Of a stretch of 64,000 nt of DNA, positions 10,334-18,212 are shown one piece after another (the stretch's first letter is position 1; each line of letters starts with the position of its first letter). Source of the DNA: Nocardia acidivorans NBRC 108247 (GTDB lineage: Bacteria > Actinomycetota > Actinomycetes > Mycobacteriales > Mycobacteriaceae); the NCBI RefSeq assembly GCF_001625085.1, contig NZ_BDAW01000013.1, positions 1 to 64,000 on the forward strand. The letters run 5' to 3'. The notes beneath the pieces are model-generated. The model had not been told where the DNA came from. It was given only the letters and a program-made list of their open reading frames with translations, and made no database searches. The position numbers and the translations under genes were made by a program.

Positions 10334-10381
10334 GATCCGCCAACCATCCTGTGACAGGCGTCATAGGATGGTTGGCGGATC
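10334..10381. repeat. 48-bp near-perfect palindrome
   Basis: GATCCGCCAACCATCCT (10334-10350) is repeated exactly as its reverse complement at 10365-10381. The 14-base centre itself contains TGAC/GTCA, so the arms extend to 22 bases with one G-T mismatch. It lies 18 bases past the stop of the small secreted protein gene and about 100 bases before the VOC gene on the same strand. It could be a terminator without a T-run or an operator for the VOC gene. Confidence 0.75.
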
Positions 10382-10399
10382 AGCTAACTTCGGGACAGG

Positions 10400-10606
10400 C
10401 TACTTCTGCGCCGACGCCGAGGCCGAGAAGGTGCTGAGCAGGCAGATCACGCTCTGCGGGAACTGCTGGATGCAGACGGTGCCCGCCACGTCGGCGTTCT
10501 GCGTCGGAGCCTGGTCCAGCGGTACGGCCGAGGCGGTGGCGACGGCGGCGAGTGGCGCGAGCAGCAGGGCGCTCGCGAGGACTCCGGCACGGAAACGATT
10601 GCGCAT
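10400..10606 (-). CDS. Very small secreted peptide of unknown function
   Basis: A 68-residue product with a convincing Sec signal peptide: MRNRFRAG n-region, leucine/alanine core, and probable cleavage after ATASA near residue 27. The mature peptide is about 41 residues. It contains two cysteines in GTVCIQQFPQSVICLL that could form a disulphide, and ends in a serine/alanine-rich tail. An AAGGAAGGAAA SD lies about eight bases before the ATG at 10606. It sits directly downstream of the response-regulator gene with 32 bases between, so cotranscription is possible. No family recognised; small exported Cys-containing peptides of this kind occur in Nocardia and mycobacteria. Confidence 0.65.
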   Translation of the reverse strand: MRNRFRAGVLASALLLAPLAAVATASAVPLDQAPTQNADVAGTVCIQQFPQSVICLLSTFSASASAQK

Positions 10607-10638
10607 GAGGGTATTTCCTTCCTTGATGACTATCGATC

Positions 10639-11322
10639 TCAGCGTACGGGTCCGGCGGAGTACTCCTGCTCGGGACGACCGGTGCTGCCGTAGCGCAATT
10701 GCATGCGCACCCCGCCGGTGGCGACCAGCGCGGCGAGATAGCGCTGGGCGGTGGCGCGGGAGATGCCGATGGCGGCCGAGACCTGCGCGGCGGACATCGG
10801 GGCGGTGGCGCTCTGCACGGCTTGCAGCACAAGGTCTTTGGTGGGCGAGGCGACCGTCGCGGACTGGGCCGGGGCGCCGCCCGCGGTGGCACTGGGGCGC
10901 AGGGCGAGCAGGGCGGCGTCGACCTCGGCCGCGTCGACCTCCGGACCGGCGAGAATACGGCGGTAGCGGGCGTATCCGGCCAGTCGGGCGGCGAGCGCGG
11001 CATGGTTGAACGGCTTCACCAGGTATCCGAGCGCGCCGGCGGCCAGCGCGGCCCGCACCGTCTCGGATTCGGTTGCGGCGGTGAGCATCATGGCGTCGAA
11101 CCGGATCTCGCGCACCAGCTCCACCCCGGAACCGTCCGGCAGATAGACATCGACCAGGGCCAGATCGAATGCCGCGCTTTCGATCTCGGTCCGCGCGGCG
11201 GCCAGGGTGTTGGCGACCGCGCCGACGGTGAAGCCCGGCAGCGCCGCGACGATTCCGGCGTGCATATTGGCCACCCGGAAGTCGTCGTCGACCACCAGCA
11301 CATTCAGCTCTCCAGCACCCAC
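10639..11322 (-). CDS. CitB/DcuR-type response regulator
   Basis: A 227-residue two-component regulator. The receiver domain (about 6-120) has the acidic pocket VVDDD near 10-14, the phosphoacceptor Asp58 in ALVDVYLPDG, and the conserved Lys in GYLVKPF near 105. The C-terminal part (about 150-215) is a winged helix of the DcuR/DctR kind (SAAQVSAAIGISRATAQRYL). The GTG at 11322 has a GGAG SD seven bases upstream and restores the first beta strand; a later GTG at 11301 would cut it. It overlaps the sensor kinase gene by 19 bases, as usual for a kinase/regulator pair. Confidence 0.92.
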   Translation of the reverse strand: MGAGELNVLVVDDDFRVANMHAGIVAALPGFTVGAVANTLAAARTEIESAAFDLALVDVYLPDGSGVELVREIRFDAMMLTAATESETVRAALAAGALGYLVKPFNHAALAARLAGYARYRRILAGPEVDAAEVDAALLALRPSATAGGAPAQSATVASPTKDLVLQAVQSATAPMSAAQVSAAIGISRATAQRYLAALVATGGVRMQLRYGSTGRPEQEYSAGPVR

Positions 11323-12992
11323 GCCGGTTCTCCCTCGGTCAGTACACCCGGCAATCGGGCAATGAATTCCGCACCCCGCAAAGGCTTTTCGGCTCCGATA
11401 CCACCCGCATGCCCCAATCGCACGTCACCGTCGCGGGCCCGGGCGACCTGCCGGGACAGCGCCAAACCGACACCGCGCCCGCCGGGCGCTCCGGTGTCGG
11501 CGCGCGTGGAAACCCCTTCGGTGAATATCGAATCCACCAGGTCGGCCGCGACGCCCTCACCGCTGTCTGCCACGGTGAGGTGCAGTGTCTCACCCTCTTG
11601 AACCAACTCCACCTCGACGATCTTCCCCTCCGAATCCCGGGCGGCCTCGATGGCGTTGTCGAGCAGGTTGCCCAGGACCGTCGTGACATCCACCGGCGCG
11701 GCGAGATTCGCGGCGACCCAGGTATTGGGACCGAGGCGTAATCGCACGCCCTTTTCGCGGGCGTGCGCGGCCTTGGCGGCGAGGAAGGCTTGCAGATACG
11801 GGTCGGTGACCGCGTCCATACCGGGCAGGGCCGCGCCGAGGGGGCCGGAGCCGAGCAACTCCCCCAGGTAGACCGCGGCCTCGTCGGGGCGGCCGGTGTG
11901 CAGCAGGCCACTGAGCAGGTGCAGGCGATTGGCGAATTCGTGGCGCTGGGCGCGCAGCACGGTGCTCAGGGAGCGGACCGCATCCAGTTGGCGAGTAAGG
12001 GATTCCACATCGGTGCGGTCGCGCACGCTCAATACCGCGCCGAGCGGGCGGCCCTCGCGCGTGACGGCGCGGGCGGTGACCACGACGATGCGCGCGCCGA
12101 CCGCCGCCTGTACCGGTTGTCCGTCCGCGGCCCGGAAGGCCCGCACCACACGGGGAGTCAGGCCGATCGCATCGATATCCGCACCCGGCGCGGCGGTGAC
12201 GCCGAGCAGTCGGCGGGCCTCGTCATTGACGACCGTGACGCGCCAGGCGGAGTCGGCGGCGACCACGCCCTCCCCGATGCCGTGCAGCACCGCGTCCTGT
12301 TCACGCACCAATTCGGCGAGTTCGGACGGCTCGAGGCCGAGCGTCAAACCGTGCCAGCGACGAGCCAGCAACACCGATCCGGCAATGCCCGCGAGCAGTG
12401 CGCCACCGATCAGGAGACCGGCACGGCGCAGATCGTTCAGCAGTTGTTCGCGCACCGCCTCGGTGGAGATGCCGACGCTCACCTCGCCCACCACGCGGCC
12501 CGTACCCCGTTCGAACACCGGCACTTTGGCGCGCACGGATTCACCGAGGGTGCCGTGTTCGCGAATCACCACCTCGGCTCCGGCGAGCACCTTGGACGGG
12601 TCGGTGCTGACCATCTCGCCGAGCCGACCGCGCTCGGGATGCGCCAGGCGTATGCCCGCGTCATCGGTGATGACCACGAACAATGCCCCGGTGCGCACGC
12701 GCGCGTCACCGGCGATCCGCTGCAATTCGCCCGCGGCGAGCTCATCCTCCAATTGCGGTCCGGGTCGCAATGCGAGATTGGCATAGCGCGCGACCTCGGT
12801 CCGCACCTCCGGATCCGAGGCGACGGTCCGCGCGATGGCAAGGGCCCTTTCGCCGTACTCCCCCGAGAGCCGCTGTCCGCTGACATACGCGAAGACGCCG
12901 AAGGCCAGGCCCAGGGTCAAGCCGACCACCGCGACCTGCAACAGCACGATCTGGGTTCGAAGGCGAACCGAGCGGGGGCCGAGCGAGAACAC
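11304..12992 (-). CDS. DcuS/CitA-type sensor histidine kinase
   Basis: About 562 residues. A first membrane helix lies near 14-38 (IVLLQVAVVGLTLGLAFGVF). An extracytoplasmic PAS-like (CitAP) sensor follows to about 180, then a second helix near 185-205 and a cytoplasmic PAS domain. The SpoOB-type dimerisation helix has the phospho-acceptor His in LRAQRHEFANRLHLL. The HATPase domain has an N box (NLLDNAIEA), DSGEGV and GGRGVGLAL. This family senses C4-dicarboxylates or citrate outside the cell; the ligand here is not known. The frame stays open far upstream, but that part is antisense to the ABC ATPase. The GTG at 12992 or TTG at 13010 is the likely start, neither with a strong SD. Confidence 0.9.
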   Translation of the reverse strand: MFSLGPRSVRLRTQIVLLQVAVVGLTLGLAFGVFAYVSGQRLSGEYGERALAIARTVASDPEVRTEVARYANLALRPGPQLEDELAAGELQRIAGDARVRTGALFVVITDDAGIRLAHPERGRLGEMVSTDPSKVLAGAEVVIREHGTLGESVRAKVPVFERGTGRVVGEVSVGISTEAVREQLLNDLRRAGLLIGGALLAGIAGSVLLARRWHGLTLGLEPSELAELVREQDAVLHGIGEGVVAADSAWRVTVVNDEARRLLGVTAAPGADIDAIGLTPRVVRAFRAADGQPVQAAVGARIVVVTARAVTREGRPLGAVLSVRDRTDVESLTRQLDAVRSLSTVLRAQRHEFANRLHLLSGLLHTGRPDEAAVYLGELLGSGPLGAALPGMDAVTDPYLQAFLAAKAAHAREKGVRLRLGPNTWVAANLAAPVDVTTVLGNLLDNAIEAARDSEGKIVEVELVQEGETLHLTVADSGEGVAADLVDSIFTEGVSTRADTGAPGGRGVGLALSRQVARARDGDVRLGHAGGIGAEKPLRGAEFIARLPGVLTEGEPAWVLES

Positions 12993-13154
12993 CCGCGACA
13001 GGATAGACAATGCTCCGCAAACCCATGAGCAGAATGCACGAAACGTCCGAATTGCCACTTGTGCGGGTAGCGCACACAAGGGGGTCCGGTGTGACCCGGG
13101 ACACGTAGCTTCTGTCCAACGCCGCAGAGACGCGGCAGGGACACAGGAGTAGTA

Positions 13155-14072
13155 GTGACCGATCCACTCATCGAGCACAGCGGCGGGCCGCTTATCGAAC
13201 ACAGCGGCGGGCCGATCATCGAGCACAGCGGCGGGCCGCTCATCGAGCACAGCGGCGGGCCGCTCATCGAGCACCCGCTCATCGAGCTGAGGGGCGCGAC
13301 CAAGCGCTTCCCGGGCACGAACGGTGGTATCCACACCGCGGTGCGCGACCTGAACTTCGCCGTCGCCCCGGGCGAATTCGTCGCCGTCGTCGGCCCCACC
13401 GGCTGCGGCAAGTCCACCACGCTCTCCCTGGTCTCGGGCCTCGAGCCCGCCTCGGCCGGGCGGACCCTGGTGCGCGGCAAGGATGTTCGCGGTATTCCGG
13501 ACGGCGTCGGCTATATGTTCCAGCAGGACGCGGTGCTGCCGTGGAAGTCGGTGCTGGACAATGTGGCGCTGGGCCCGGAGTTCCGGGGCGTGCCCAGGAA
13601 GCAGGCGCGCGAACGCGCCGCCGAATGGGTGCGCACGGTCGGCCTGGCCGGATTCGAGGGCTACTACCCGCATCAGCTCTCCGGCGGTATGCGCAAACGC
13701 GTTTCGCTTGCGCAGACCCTGGTCAACAATCCCGAGATCATTCTCATGGACGAGCCGTTCAGTGCGCTCGATGTGCAGACCCGCCAGCTCATGCAGGACG
13801 AACTGCTGCGCGTGTGGTCCGGGACCAATGCGGCGGTCATCTTCGTGACGCACGATCTGGAGGAAGCCATCGCCCTGGCCGACCGGGTGGTCGTCATGAC
13901 CGCCTCGCCCGCGACGGTCTGCGGTGATTTCACCGTCACCCTGGAGCGCCCGCGCAATGTCGAACAGGTGCGGCTCACCGAGGAGTTCCGCGACCTCTAC
14001 CGCGAAATCTGGGAAACGCTGCGCGATCAGGTCGATGCGGCACGCAAGAACGGAGCGGCTCGTGTCGCATGA
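13155..14072 (+). CDS. NitT/TauT-type ABC importer, ATP-binding subunit, with repeat-bearing N-terminus
   Basis: A 305-residue ATPase of the SsuB/TauB/NrtD group. Walker A is GPTGCGKST (about 80-88), the Q-loop is YMFQQDAVLPW, the signature is LSGGMRKRV, Walker B is IILMDEPFSALD and the switch is THD. The first 45 residues precede the domain and consist of an eight-residue unit, PLIEHSGG, repeated about four and a half times; see the separate repeat entry. The GTG at 13155 with AGGAG five bases upstream shows that the repeat is translated. The permease gene starts 11 bases before this stop, and a periplasmic-type lipoprotein follows. The operon is divergent from the DcuSR-type system, which may control it. 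Confidence 0.93.
   Translation: MTDPLIEHSGGPLIEHSGGPIIEHSGGPLIEHSGGPLIEHPLIELRGATKRFPGTNGGIHTAVRDLNFAVAPGEFVAVVGPTGCGKSTTLSLVSGLEPASAGRTLVRGKDVRGIPDGVGYMFQQDAVLPWKSVLDNVALGPEFRGVPRKQARERAAEWVRTVGLAGFEGYYPHQLSGGMRKRVSLAQTLVNNPEIILMDEPFSALDVQTRQLMQDELLRVWSGTNAAVIFVTHDLEEAIALADRVVVMTASPATVCGDFTVTLERPRNVEQVRLTEEFRDLYREIWETLRDQVDAARKNGAARVA
13164..13286 (+). repeat. 24-bp coding tandem repeat at the start of the ABC ATPase gene
   Basis: Four complete 24-base units at 13164-13187, 13188-13211, 13212-13235 and 13236-13259, then partial copies at 13260-13274 and 13275-13286. The unit reads about CCGCTCATCGAGCACAGC followed by GGCGGG. Each unit is eight codons, so gain or loss of units keeps the frame. 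Differences between units are few (CTT, ATC, GAA variants), which points to recent expansion. Confidence 0.95.
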
Positions 14073-14952
14073 TGTCATGACCGAGATCGCCAAGGGCGCA
14101 CCGGAATTCGAGGCCGAGACCGAGGAGCAGATCCTGACCCGGGTGCGCAATCAGGCGCGCCGGGTCACATTGCGCACCTGGGGCCTGCGGGCGCTGCTGG
14201 TGGCGCTGTGGCTGGGCTCGTGGGAACTGACCGCCTCGCTGTGGATCGATCCCTTCTTCTACTCCAAGCCCTCGCTCATCTGGGACCGGCTCTACGAATG
14301 GTTCACCGAGGGAACGCAATTCGGCTCCATCTGGTTGCAGCTGTTCACGACCGTGCAGGAGGCCGTGCTGGGCTTCGTCATCGGCACCGTGGCCGGTGTG
14401 GTGCTGGGTGTGCTGCTGGGCCGCAGCCGCTACTGGGCGGATGTGCTCGCGCCATTCATCAAGGCGCTCAACGCCGTTCCGCGTATCGTGCTGGCCTCAC
14501 TGTTCATCATCTGGTTCGGCCTGGGGCTCAGTTCCAAGGTGGCCACCGTGGTGGTGCTGGTGTTCTTCGCGGTGTTCTTCAACGCCTTCACCGGTGCGCG
14601 TGAGGTGGACGGCAATGTGATCAACAATGCCCGCATTCTGGGCGCGTCCAAGCGACAGGTGCTCACCTCGATCGTGCTGCCGAGTGCGACCACCTGGATT
14701 CTGTCCAGCCTGCACACCGCCTTCGGCTTCGCGCTGATCGGTGCGGTGGTCGGTGAATACGCCGGAGCCAGTAAGGGTTTGGGTCTACTCATCTCCAATG
14801 CGCAGGGCACCTTCGACGCAGCGGGCATCTACGCGGGCATGATCGTCATCACCGTGGTGGCGCTGGTCGCGGAGTGGATCATCGGCGTGGCCGAGGGTCG
14901 ATTGCTGAAATGGCGTCCCTCGCAGGCCGGCGCGGGCCACGGCGGGATGTGA
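14062..14952 (+). CDS. NitT/TauT-type ABC importer, permease subunit
   Basis: A 296-residue BPD-transport inner membrane protein of the SsuC/TauC type. After a cytoplasmic N-terminus (about 1-45) there are six hydrophobic segments between about 45 and 285. The EAA-loop region with GARILGASKRQVLTSIVLPSA near 190-210 contacts the ATPase. The start is the GTG at 14062 inside the ATPase 3' end, with GGAG six bases upstream; an ATG at 14077 is the alternative. The overlap suggests translational coupling. The lipoprotein gene begins two bases after this stop. Confidence 0.93.
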   Translation: MSHDVMTEIAKGAPEFEAETEEQILTRVRNQARRVTLRTWGLRALLVALWLGSWELTASLWIDPFFYSKPSLIWDRLYEWFTEGTQFGSIWLQLFTTVQEAVLGFVIGTVAGVVLGVLLGRSRYWADVLAPFIKALNAVPRIVLASLFIIWFGLGLSSKVATVVVLVFFAVFFNAFTGAREVDGNVINNARILGASKRQVLTSIVLPSATTWILSSLHTAFGFALIGAVVGEYAGASKGLGLLISNAQGTFDAAGIYAGMIVITVVALVAEWIIGVAEGRLLKWRPSQAGAGHGGM

Positions 14953-14954
14953 GC

Positions 14955-16007
14955 ATGCGCTACCGCAAGAGCCTGGCGCTCATTCTGCTCGCCGTCTCCT
15001 CACTGCTGCTGGCCACCGGCTGTCGTGATTCGCGCACCATTCCGGTGGCGAACGGGCGACCGCAGATCACCATTATGGTCGGCGGCCTGGAGAAGGTGAT
15101 CTACCTGCCCGCCATGCTGACTCAGCAACTGGGCAATTTCGAACGCAATGACATCGATGTGAAACTGCTCGGCGAGCAGTCCGGCGCGACCGCCGAGACC
15201 GCGCTGCTCACCGGCGATGTGCAGGGTGTGGTCGGGTTCTACGACCACACCATCGATCTACAGGCCAAGGATCAATGCCTGCGCACCGTCGTCCAATTCG
15301 CCGATGTACCGGGCGAAGTGGAGCTGGTCTCCAAGGCCGACGCGGGAACCATCCGCTCCCCCAAGGATTTCCGGGGCCGGAATCTGGGGGTCACCTCGTT
15401 GGGCTCCTCCACCGACTTCCTCACCCAGGCCCTTGCCGGGCAGGAAGGATTGCAGACCTCGGACTACACCCGGGTGAAAGTCGGTGCGGGACAGACCTTC
15501 ATCGCCGGTATGAACCACGACGGCATCGACGCGGGGATGACCACCGATCCGACCGTCGCCAAGATGGTCAGCTCCGGTGATGCCCAGGTGCTCATCGATA
15601 TGCGCAATGAACAGGGCACCCGCGCCGCGCTGGGCGGGCTGTACCCGGCGGCCTCGCTCTACATGCGCTGCGAGACCGTGGACAGCCATCCCGAGATCGT
15701 GCAGAAGCTGGTGACCTCGTTCGTGCAGACGCTGCAATGGATCAAGGCGCATTCGCCGCAGGAGATCGCGGCCAAGATGCCGTCGCAGTACGCGGGCGGC
15801 GATCCCACGCTGTACGTCAAATCGGTCGGCGATTCGATCAGCATGTTCAATGGCGACGGCCTCATGAAACGCGAAGGGGCCGAGAACGTGCTGCGCATCC
15901 TCGGCCGGTACTCGCGCAATGTGAAGCCGGTGCGCGACCGCATCGATCTCGATGCCACCTACACGAATCAGTTCGTGGAGCAGGCGCTGAAACCCGGCGC
16001 GCAGTAG
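14955..16007 (+). CDS. NitT/TauT-type ABC importer, substrate-binding lipoprotein
   Basis: A 350-residue lipoprotein with lipobox LLATGC. The rest is an NMT1/SsuA-like periplasmic-binding fold: ITIMVGGLEKVIYLPAMLTQ in lobe 1, then GRNLGVTSLGSSTDFLT and an aromatic-lined region near YARYSRN. Family members bind sulphonates, nitrate, taurine, pyrimidine precursors or aromatic acids; the ligand cannot be read here. The ATG at 14955 is chosen because the signal peptide begins exactly there (RYRKSLALILLAV). It is the last gene of the three-gene importer operon and is followed by a strong compound hairpin. Confidence 0.92.
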   Translation: MRYRKSLALILLAVSSLLLATGCRDSRTIPVANGRPQITIMVGGLEKVIYLPAMLTQQLGNFERNDIDVKLLGEQSGATAETALLTGDVQGVVGFYDHTIDLQAKDQCLRTVVQFADVPGEVELVSKADAGTIRSPKDFRGRNLGVTSLGSSTDFLTQALAGQEGLQTSDYTRVKVGAGQTFIAGMNHDGIDAGMTTDPTVAKMVSSGDAQVLIDMRNEQGTRAALGGLYPAASLYMRCETVDSHPEIVQKLVTSFVQTLQWIKAHSPQEIAAKMPSQYAGGDPTLYVKSVGDSISMFNGDGLMKREGAENVLRILGRYSRNVKPVRDRIDLDATYTNQFVEQALKPGAQ

Positions 16008-16018
16008 TCCATTTCGGT

Positions 16019-16075
16019 AACACCCCGGGCGACCGCGCATCCGATGAGGGGATGCGCGGGTTCGCACGGGGTGTT
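16019..16075. terminator. Compound bidirectional hairpin between the importer operon and arsR-type gene
   Basis: An outer stem, AACACCCCG (16019-16027) with CGGGGTGTT (16067-16075), encloses a perfect inner 10-bp stem, CCGCGCATCC (16033-16042) with GGATGCGCGG (16050-16059). It fills the gap between convergent genes ending at 16007 and 16077. Confidence 0.8.
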
Positions 16076-16076
16076 C

Positions 16077-16466
16077 TCAGGCCAAACGGGCGTCCGGCCC
16101 GGCGCTCGACGCGCGATTCCCAGTGCGGCGCTCTCGCTTTCCGCGCGCGATCTCGGTGGCCAGGGCATCCATCGGCTGGGCGAAGGGTTGTACGGTCAGC
16201 GCCGTCAGCCAATGCCGGGCCGCTTCCGTCGCGGCCGGATCGACGGCATGGATCCGGCGGGTGCCCTCGGCCCGCACGGTGAGCAGTCCGGCATCGCGCA
16301 GCACCCTGAGATGCTGGGAGACGCCGGGCTGCGAGATCGAGGTGAATTCCTGCACCGCGGCGACTATCGCCCCGGCGGGCAGCTCCCCCGCGCCCACCAG
16401 TTCGAGGATGAAGCGGCGCACGGGATCGCCGAGCGCGTCGAAGATCTTCGCCGGAGCGGGTTCCAT
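16077..16466 (-). CDS. ArsR-family winged-helix transcriptional repressor
   Basis: A 129-residue DNA-binding protein. The winged helix spans about 8-90, with FDALGDPVRRFILELV as helix 1, SISQPGVSQHLRVLRDAGLL as the recognition helix and RRIHAVDPA as the wing. No Cys-rich metal site (ELCVCDL-type) is present, so it is more like the ArsR group that regulates SRPBCC or transport genes than a metal sensor. No such partner gene is next to it. A palindrome at 16553-16572, 87 bases upstream of the start, is a candidate operator, which would suggest autoregulation. GGAG lies just before the ATG. Confidence 0.88.
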   Translation of the reverse strand: MEPAPAKIFDALGDPVRRFILELVGAGELPAGAIVAAVQEFTSISQPGVSQHLRVLRDAGLLTVRAEGTRRIHAVDPAATEAARHWLTALTVQPFAQPMDALATEIARGKRERRTGNRASSAGPDARLA

Positions 16467-16552
16467 CAGGACTCCGTACTGTCCTCCGGTGCGGCACTGC
16501 CCTCCGGTGCCACGGTGTAGAACTCGATCGTATTGTCCCGGGCCGCACCTTT

Positions 16553-16572
16553 ATATAAGTTGCAGCTTATAT
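16553..16572. promoter_or_regulatory. Candidate ArsR-type operator
   Basis: ATATAAG-TTGCAG-CTTATAT is a perfect 7+6+7 palindrome in an otherwise G+C-rich region. It lies between the start of the arsR-type gene (minus) and the gtrA-like gene (plus). A/T-rich palindromes of this size are typical ArsR-family binding sites. The assignment to this regulator is inference. Confidence 0.55.
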
Positions 16573-16646
16573 TCCCAGCGGTGCGTTGGTGCGCCGCTAA
16601 CCTGCCGGCCATCTCGCGATGCCATCGTGACCTCGTGCGGAAAGTC

Positions 16647-17105
16647 ATGCCCGATACCTGGTTCCACCGGCTGTGCACGGGTATCTCCGAACGCCTGCCC
16701 TTCGGGCTGGAACGGCTCGCACCGCCCACCTTCGTGGGCTATCTGCTGGTCAGCGCGGTGTGCTTCGCCTCGGATATGGCTTTGCTGACCGTTCTGCACG
16801 GCACGCTGCGGGTGCCGCTGCCGATCGCGATCACCGCGGGCTACATCACCGCGTTCGGGTTGAGCTATCTGCTGAACCGGACGCTGAACTTCGCCTCGCA
16901 CGCCGCGATCGGGCCGCAACTCGCGATCTACGTCGTGGTGGTCGCGGTCAACTATCTGGTCTTCATCCTCGGGGTCACCAGCGGACTGGCCACCCTCGGG
17001 CTGGAGTATCAGCTCGCACGGGTGGCGGGCGGGATCGGCGAGGGCCTCTATATGTACGCGGCCATGCGCTGGCTGGTCTTCCGCGGTGCGATGTACCGGG
17101 AGTGA
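16647..17105 (+). CDS. GtrA-like small membrane protein
   Basis: A 152-residue protein with four membrane helices between about residues 28 and 145. FVGYLLVSAVCFASDMALL opens the first helix, and YLLNRTLNFAS is the characteristic GtrA loop. GtrA-family proteins are thought to move or retain polyprenyl-linked sugars for cell-wall or O-antigen-like glycosylation. The ATG at 16647 is preferred over the upstream ORF start at 16533, whose extra residues cross the presumed operator. It ends one base from the convergent DUF1444-like gene. No glycosyltransferase lies next to it, so the substrate is open. Confidence 0.85.
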   Translation: MPDTWFHRLCTGISERLPFGLERLAPPTFVGYLLVSAVCFASDMALLTVLHGTLRVPLPIAITAGYITAFGLSYLLNRTLNFASHAAIGPQLAIYVVVVAVNYLVFILGVTSGLATLGLEYQLARVAGGIGEGLYMYAAMRWLVFRGAMYRE

Positions 17106-17106
17106 C

Positions 17107-18141
17107 TCAAATGGTGACGGCGGCGGCGCGGATGGCCGAGTAGACCGACCGGCTCGGCCAGGAGCGAATCTCGAAGCGCTCCGGGCGCATTCCGCGCGCG
17201 GGCCGCAGACCGAGCAGATTGACGACCACCTCCGAGGGCACCACGAAATCGCCGAGAACGGTGTTGTCCTCGGCGAAGCGCACGAAGGAGATGCAGTCTG
17301 TCCGGGGTAGCAATACGTCGAATTCGCCCTCGACCCAGGTGGTGAGGGTGAGCGCGTCACGACCGCGATCCACCAGCAGCGCCTCGGGGGCGAAGGCGGG
17401 AGCCAGGCCGTAGGGCTCGAATCCCGTTCCGTACCCCTGCGATTCGTTCAAGGCCCGGCGCAGCGCGGCGGTTTGCGGTGCGTAGGCGTCGACGGTGAGC
17501 GCGCAGCGGGCGCGGACCGCGGCCGGAAGGCAGGGGTGCGGGCCCGCGCGATCGAAGGGCACCACCCGGCCCCGCTCATCGGTCGTATAGCCTTGCGGGG
17601 ACAGCGGATTCGCGGCCGTCTCGTAGAGTTCGGCGACATCGGCGAAGACGCGCTCGAGTAGATCCGGTTCATCGGCGACGAGCAGCAGGCTGTCCTGATC
17701 GGGCATGAAGGCCACCGCGCGCCTGCCCCGATGGCCCATCCCGGAGAGCCATTCGGCGAGCAGCGGCAGTGAGGTGGCGTAGCCGTCGCTGTCGATCATG
17801 CGCAGATACGGACCCGTCACCGGCCCGACCGATGCCGCGGACGCGGCCAGATTGGCCCGGGCCACCGCGAAGACCCCATCCGGCGGAACTCCCCAGTGGC
17901 GCACCAGATTCGAGTCGACGAACGCGCGCTTGTCCGGCAGATCCACCACCACCAATTCGTCGATGAACGGGAAGATCTCACGGCGCAGCAGACCGTCGCC
18001 GGAGGGTCCGGCGCGATAGCCGATCGGGCGCAGCACCGGGCGCAGCGACGCCTGGACCCGGGACCATGACGACACCTCGCGGCGGTCGATACCGAGGTTG
18101 CCGGCGTTGCCGCCCTGACCATTTCGCGCACCCACCGCCAC
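17107..18141 (-). CDS. Conserved hypothetical protein, DUF1444 (YtpQ)-like
   Basis: About 344 residues, soluble, with no signal peptide or membrane helix. A segment with IFPFIDELVVVDLPDKRAFV near 55-75, followed by VFAVARANL and later VAFMPDQDSLLLV, resembles the layout of DUF1444/YtpQ proteins. I place it there with low certainty. The start is uncertain: GTG codons at 18141 and about 18075 are both possible. It is convergent with the gtrA-like gene, and the CGNR remnant lies upstream in the same orientation with a gap of about 70 bases. No function is proposed. Confidence 0.7.
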   Translation of the reverse strand: MAVGARNGQGGNAGNLGIDRREVSSWSRVQASLRPVLRPIGYRAGPSGDGLLRREIFPFIDELVVVDLPDKRAFVDSNLVRHWGVPPDGVFAVARANLAASAASVGPVTGPYLRMIDSDGYATSLPLLAEWLSGMGHRGRRAVAFMPDQDSLLLVADEPDLLERVFADVAELYETAANPLSPQGYTTDERGRVVPFDRAGPHPCLPAAVRARCALTVDAYAPQTAALRRALNESQGYGTGFEPYGLAPAFAPEALLVDRGRDALTLTTWVEGEFDVLLPRTDCISFVRFAEDNTVLGDFVVPSEVVVNLLGLRPARGMRPERFEIRSWPSRSVYSAIRAAAVTI

Positions 18142-18212
18142 ACCCTAAGGCGATCGGCGCGAGTCCGCTCTGCCCGAATACGTCGCCAATCGGCCAGTGA
18201 CCGCGACGGGCG

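Noticed and set aside
13164-13286. Possible CRISPR array
   Set aside because: Units are directly adjacent with no spacers and encode a continuous peptide, so this is a tandem coding repeat.
12993-14150. Extension of the histidine kinase frame to 14150
   Set aside because: It is the complement of the ABC ATPase gene, including its tandem repeat, and has no kinase-family sequence.
16466-16729. 87-codon minus-strand frame whose TGA overlaps the arsR-type ATG
   Set aside because: The overlap looks like translational coupling, but the protein has no recognisable features and the frame runs through the presumed operator and the gtrA-like gene.
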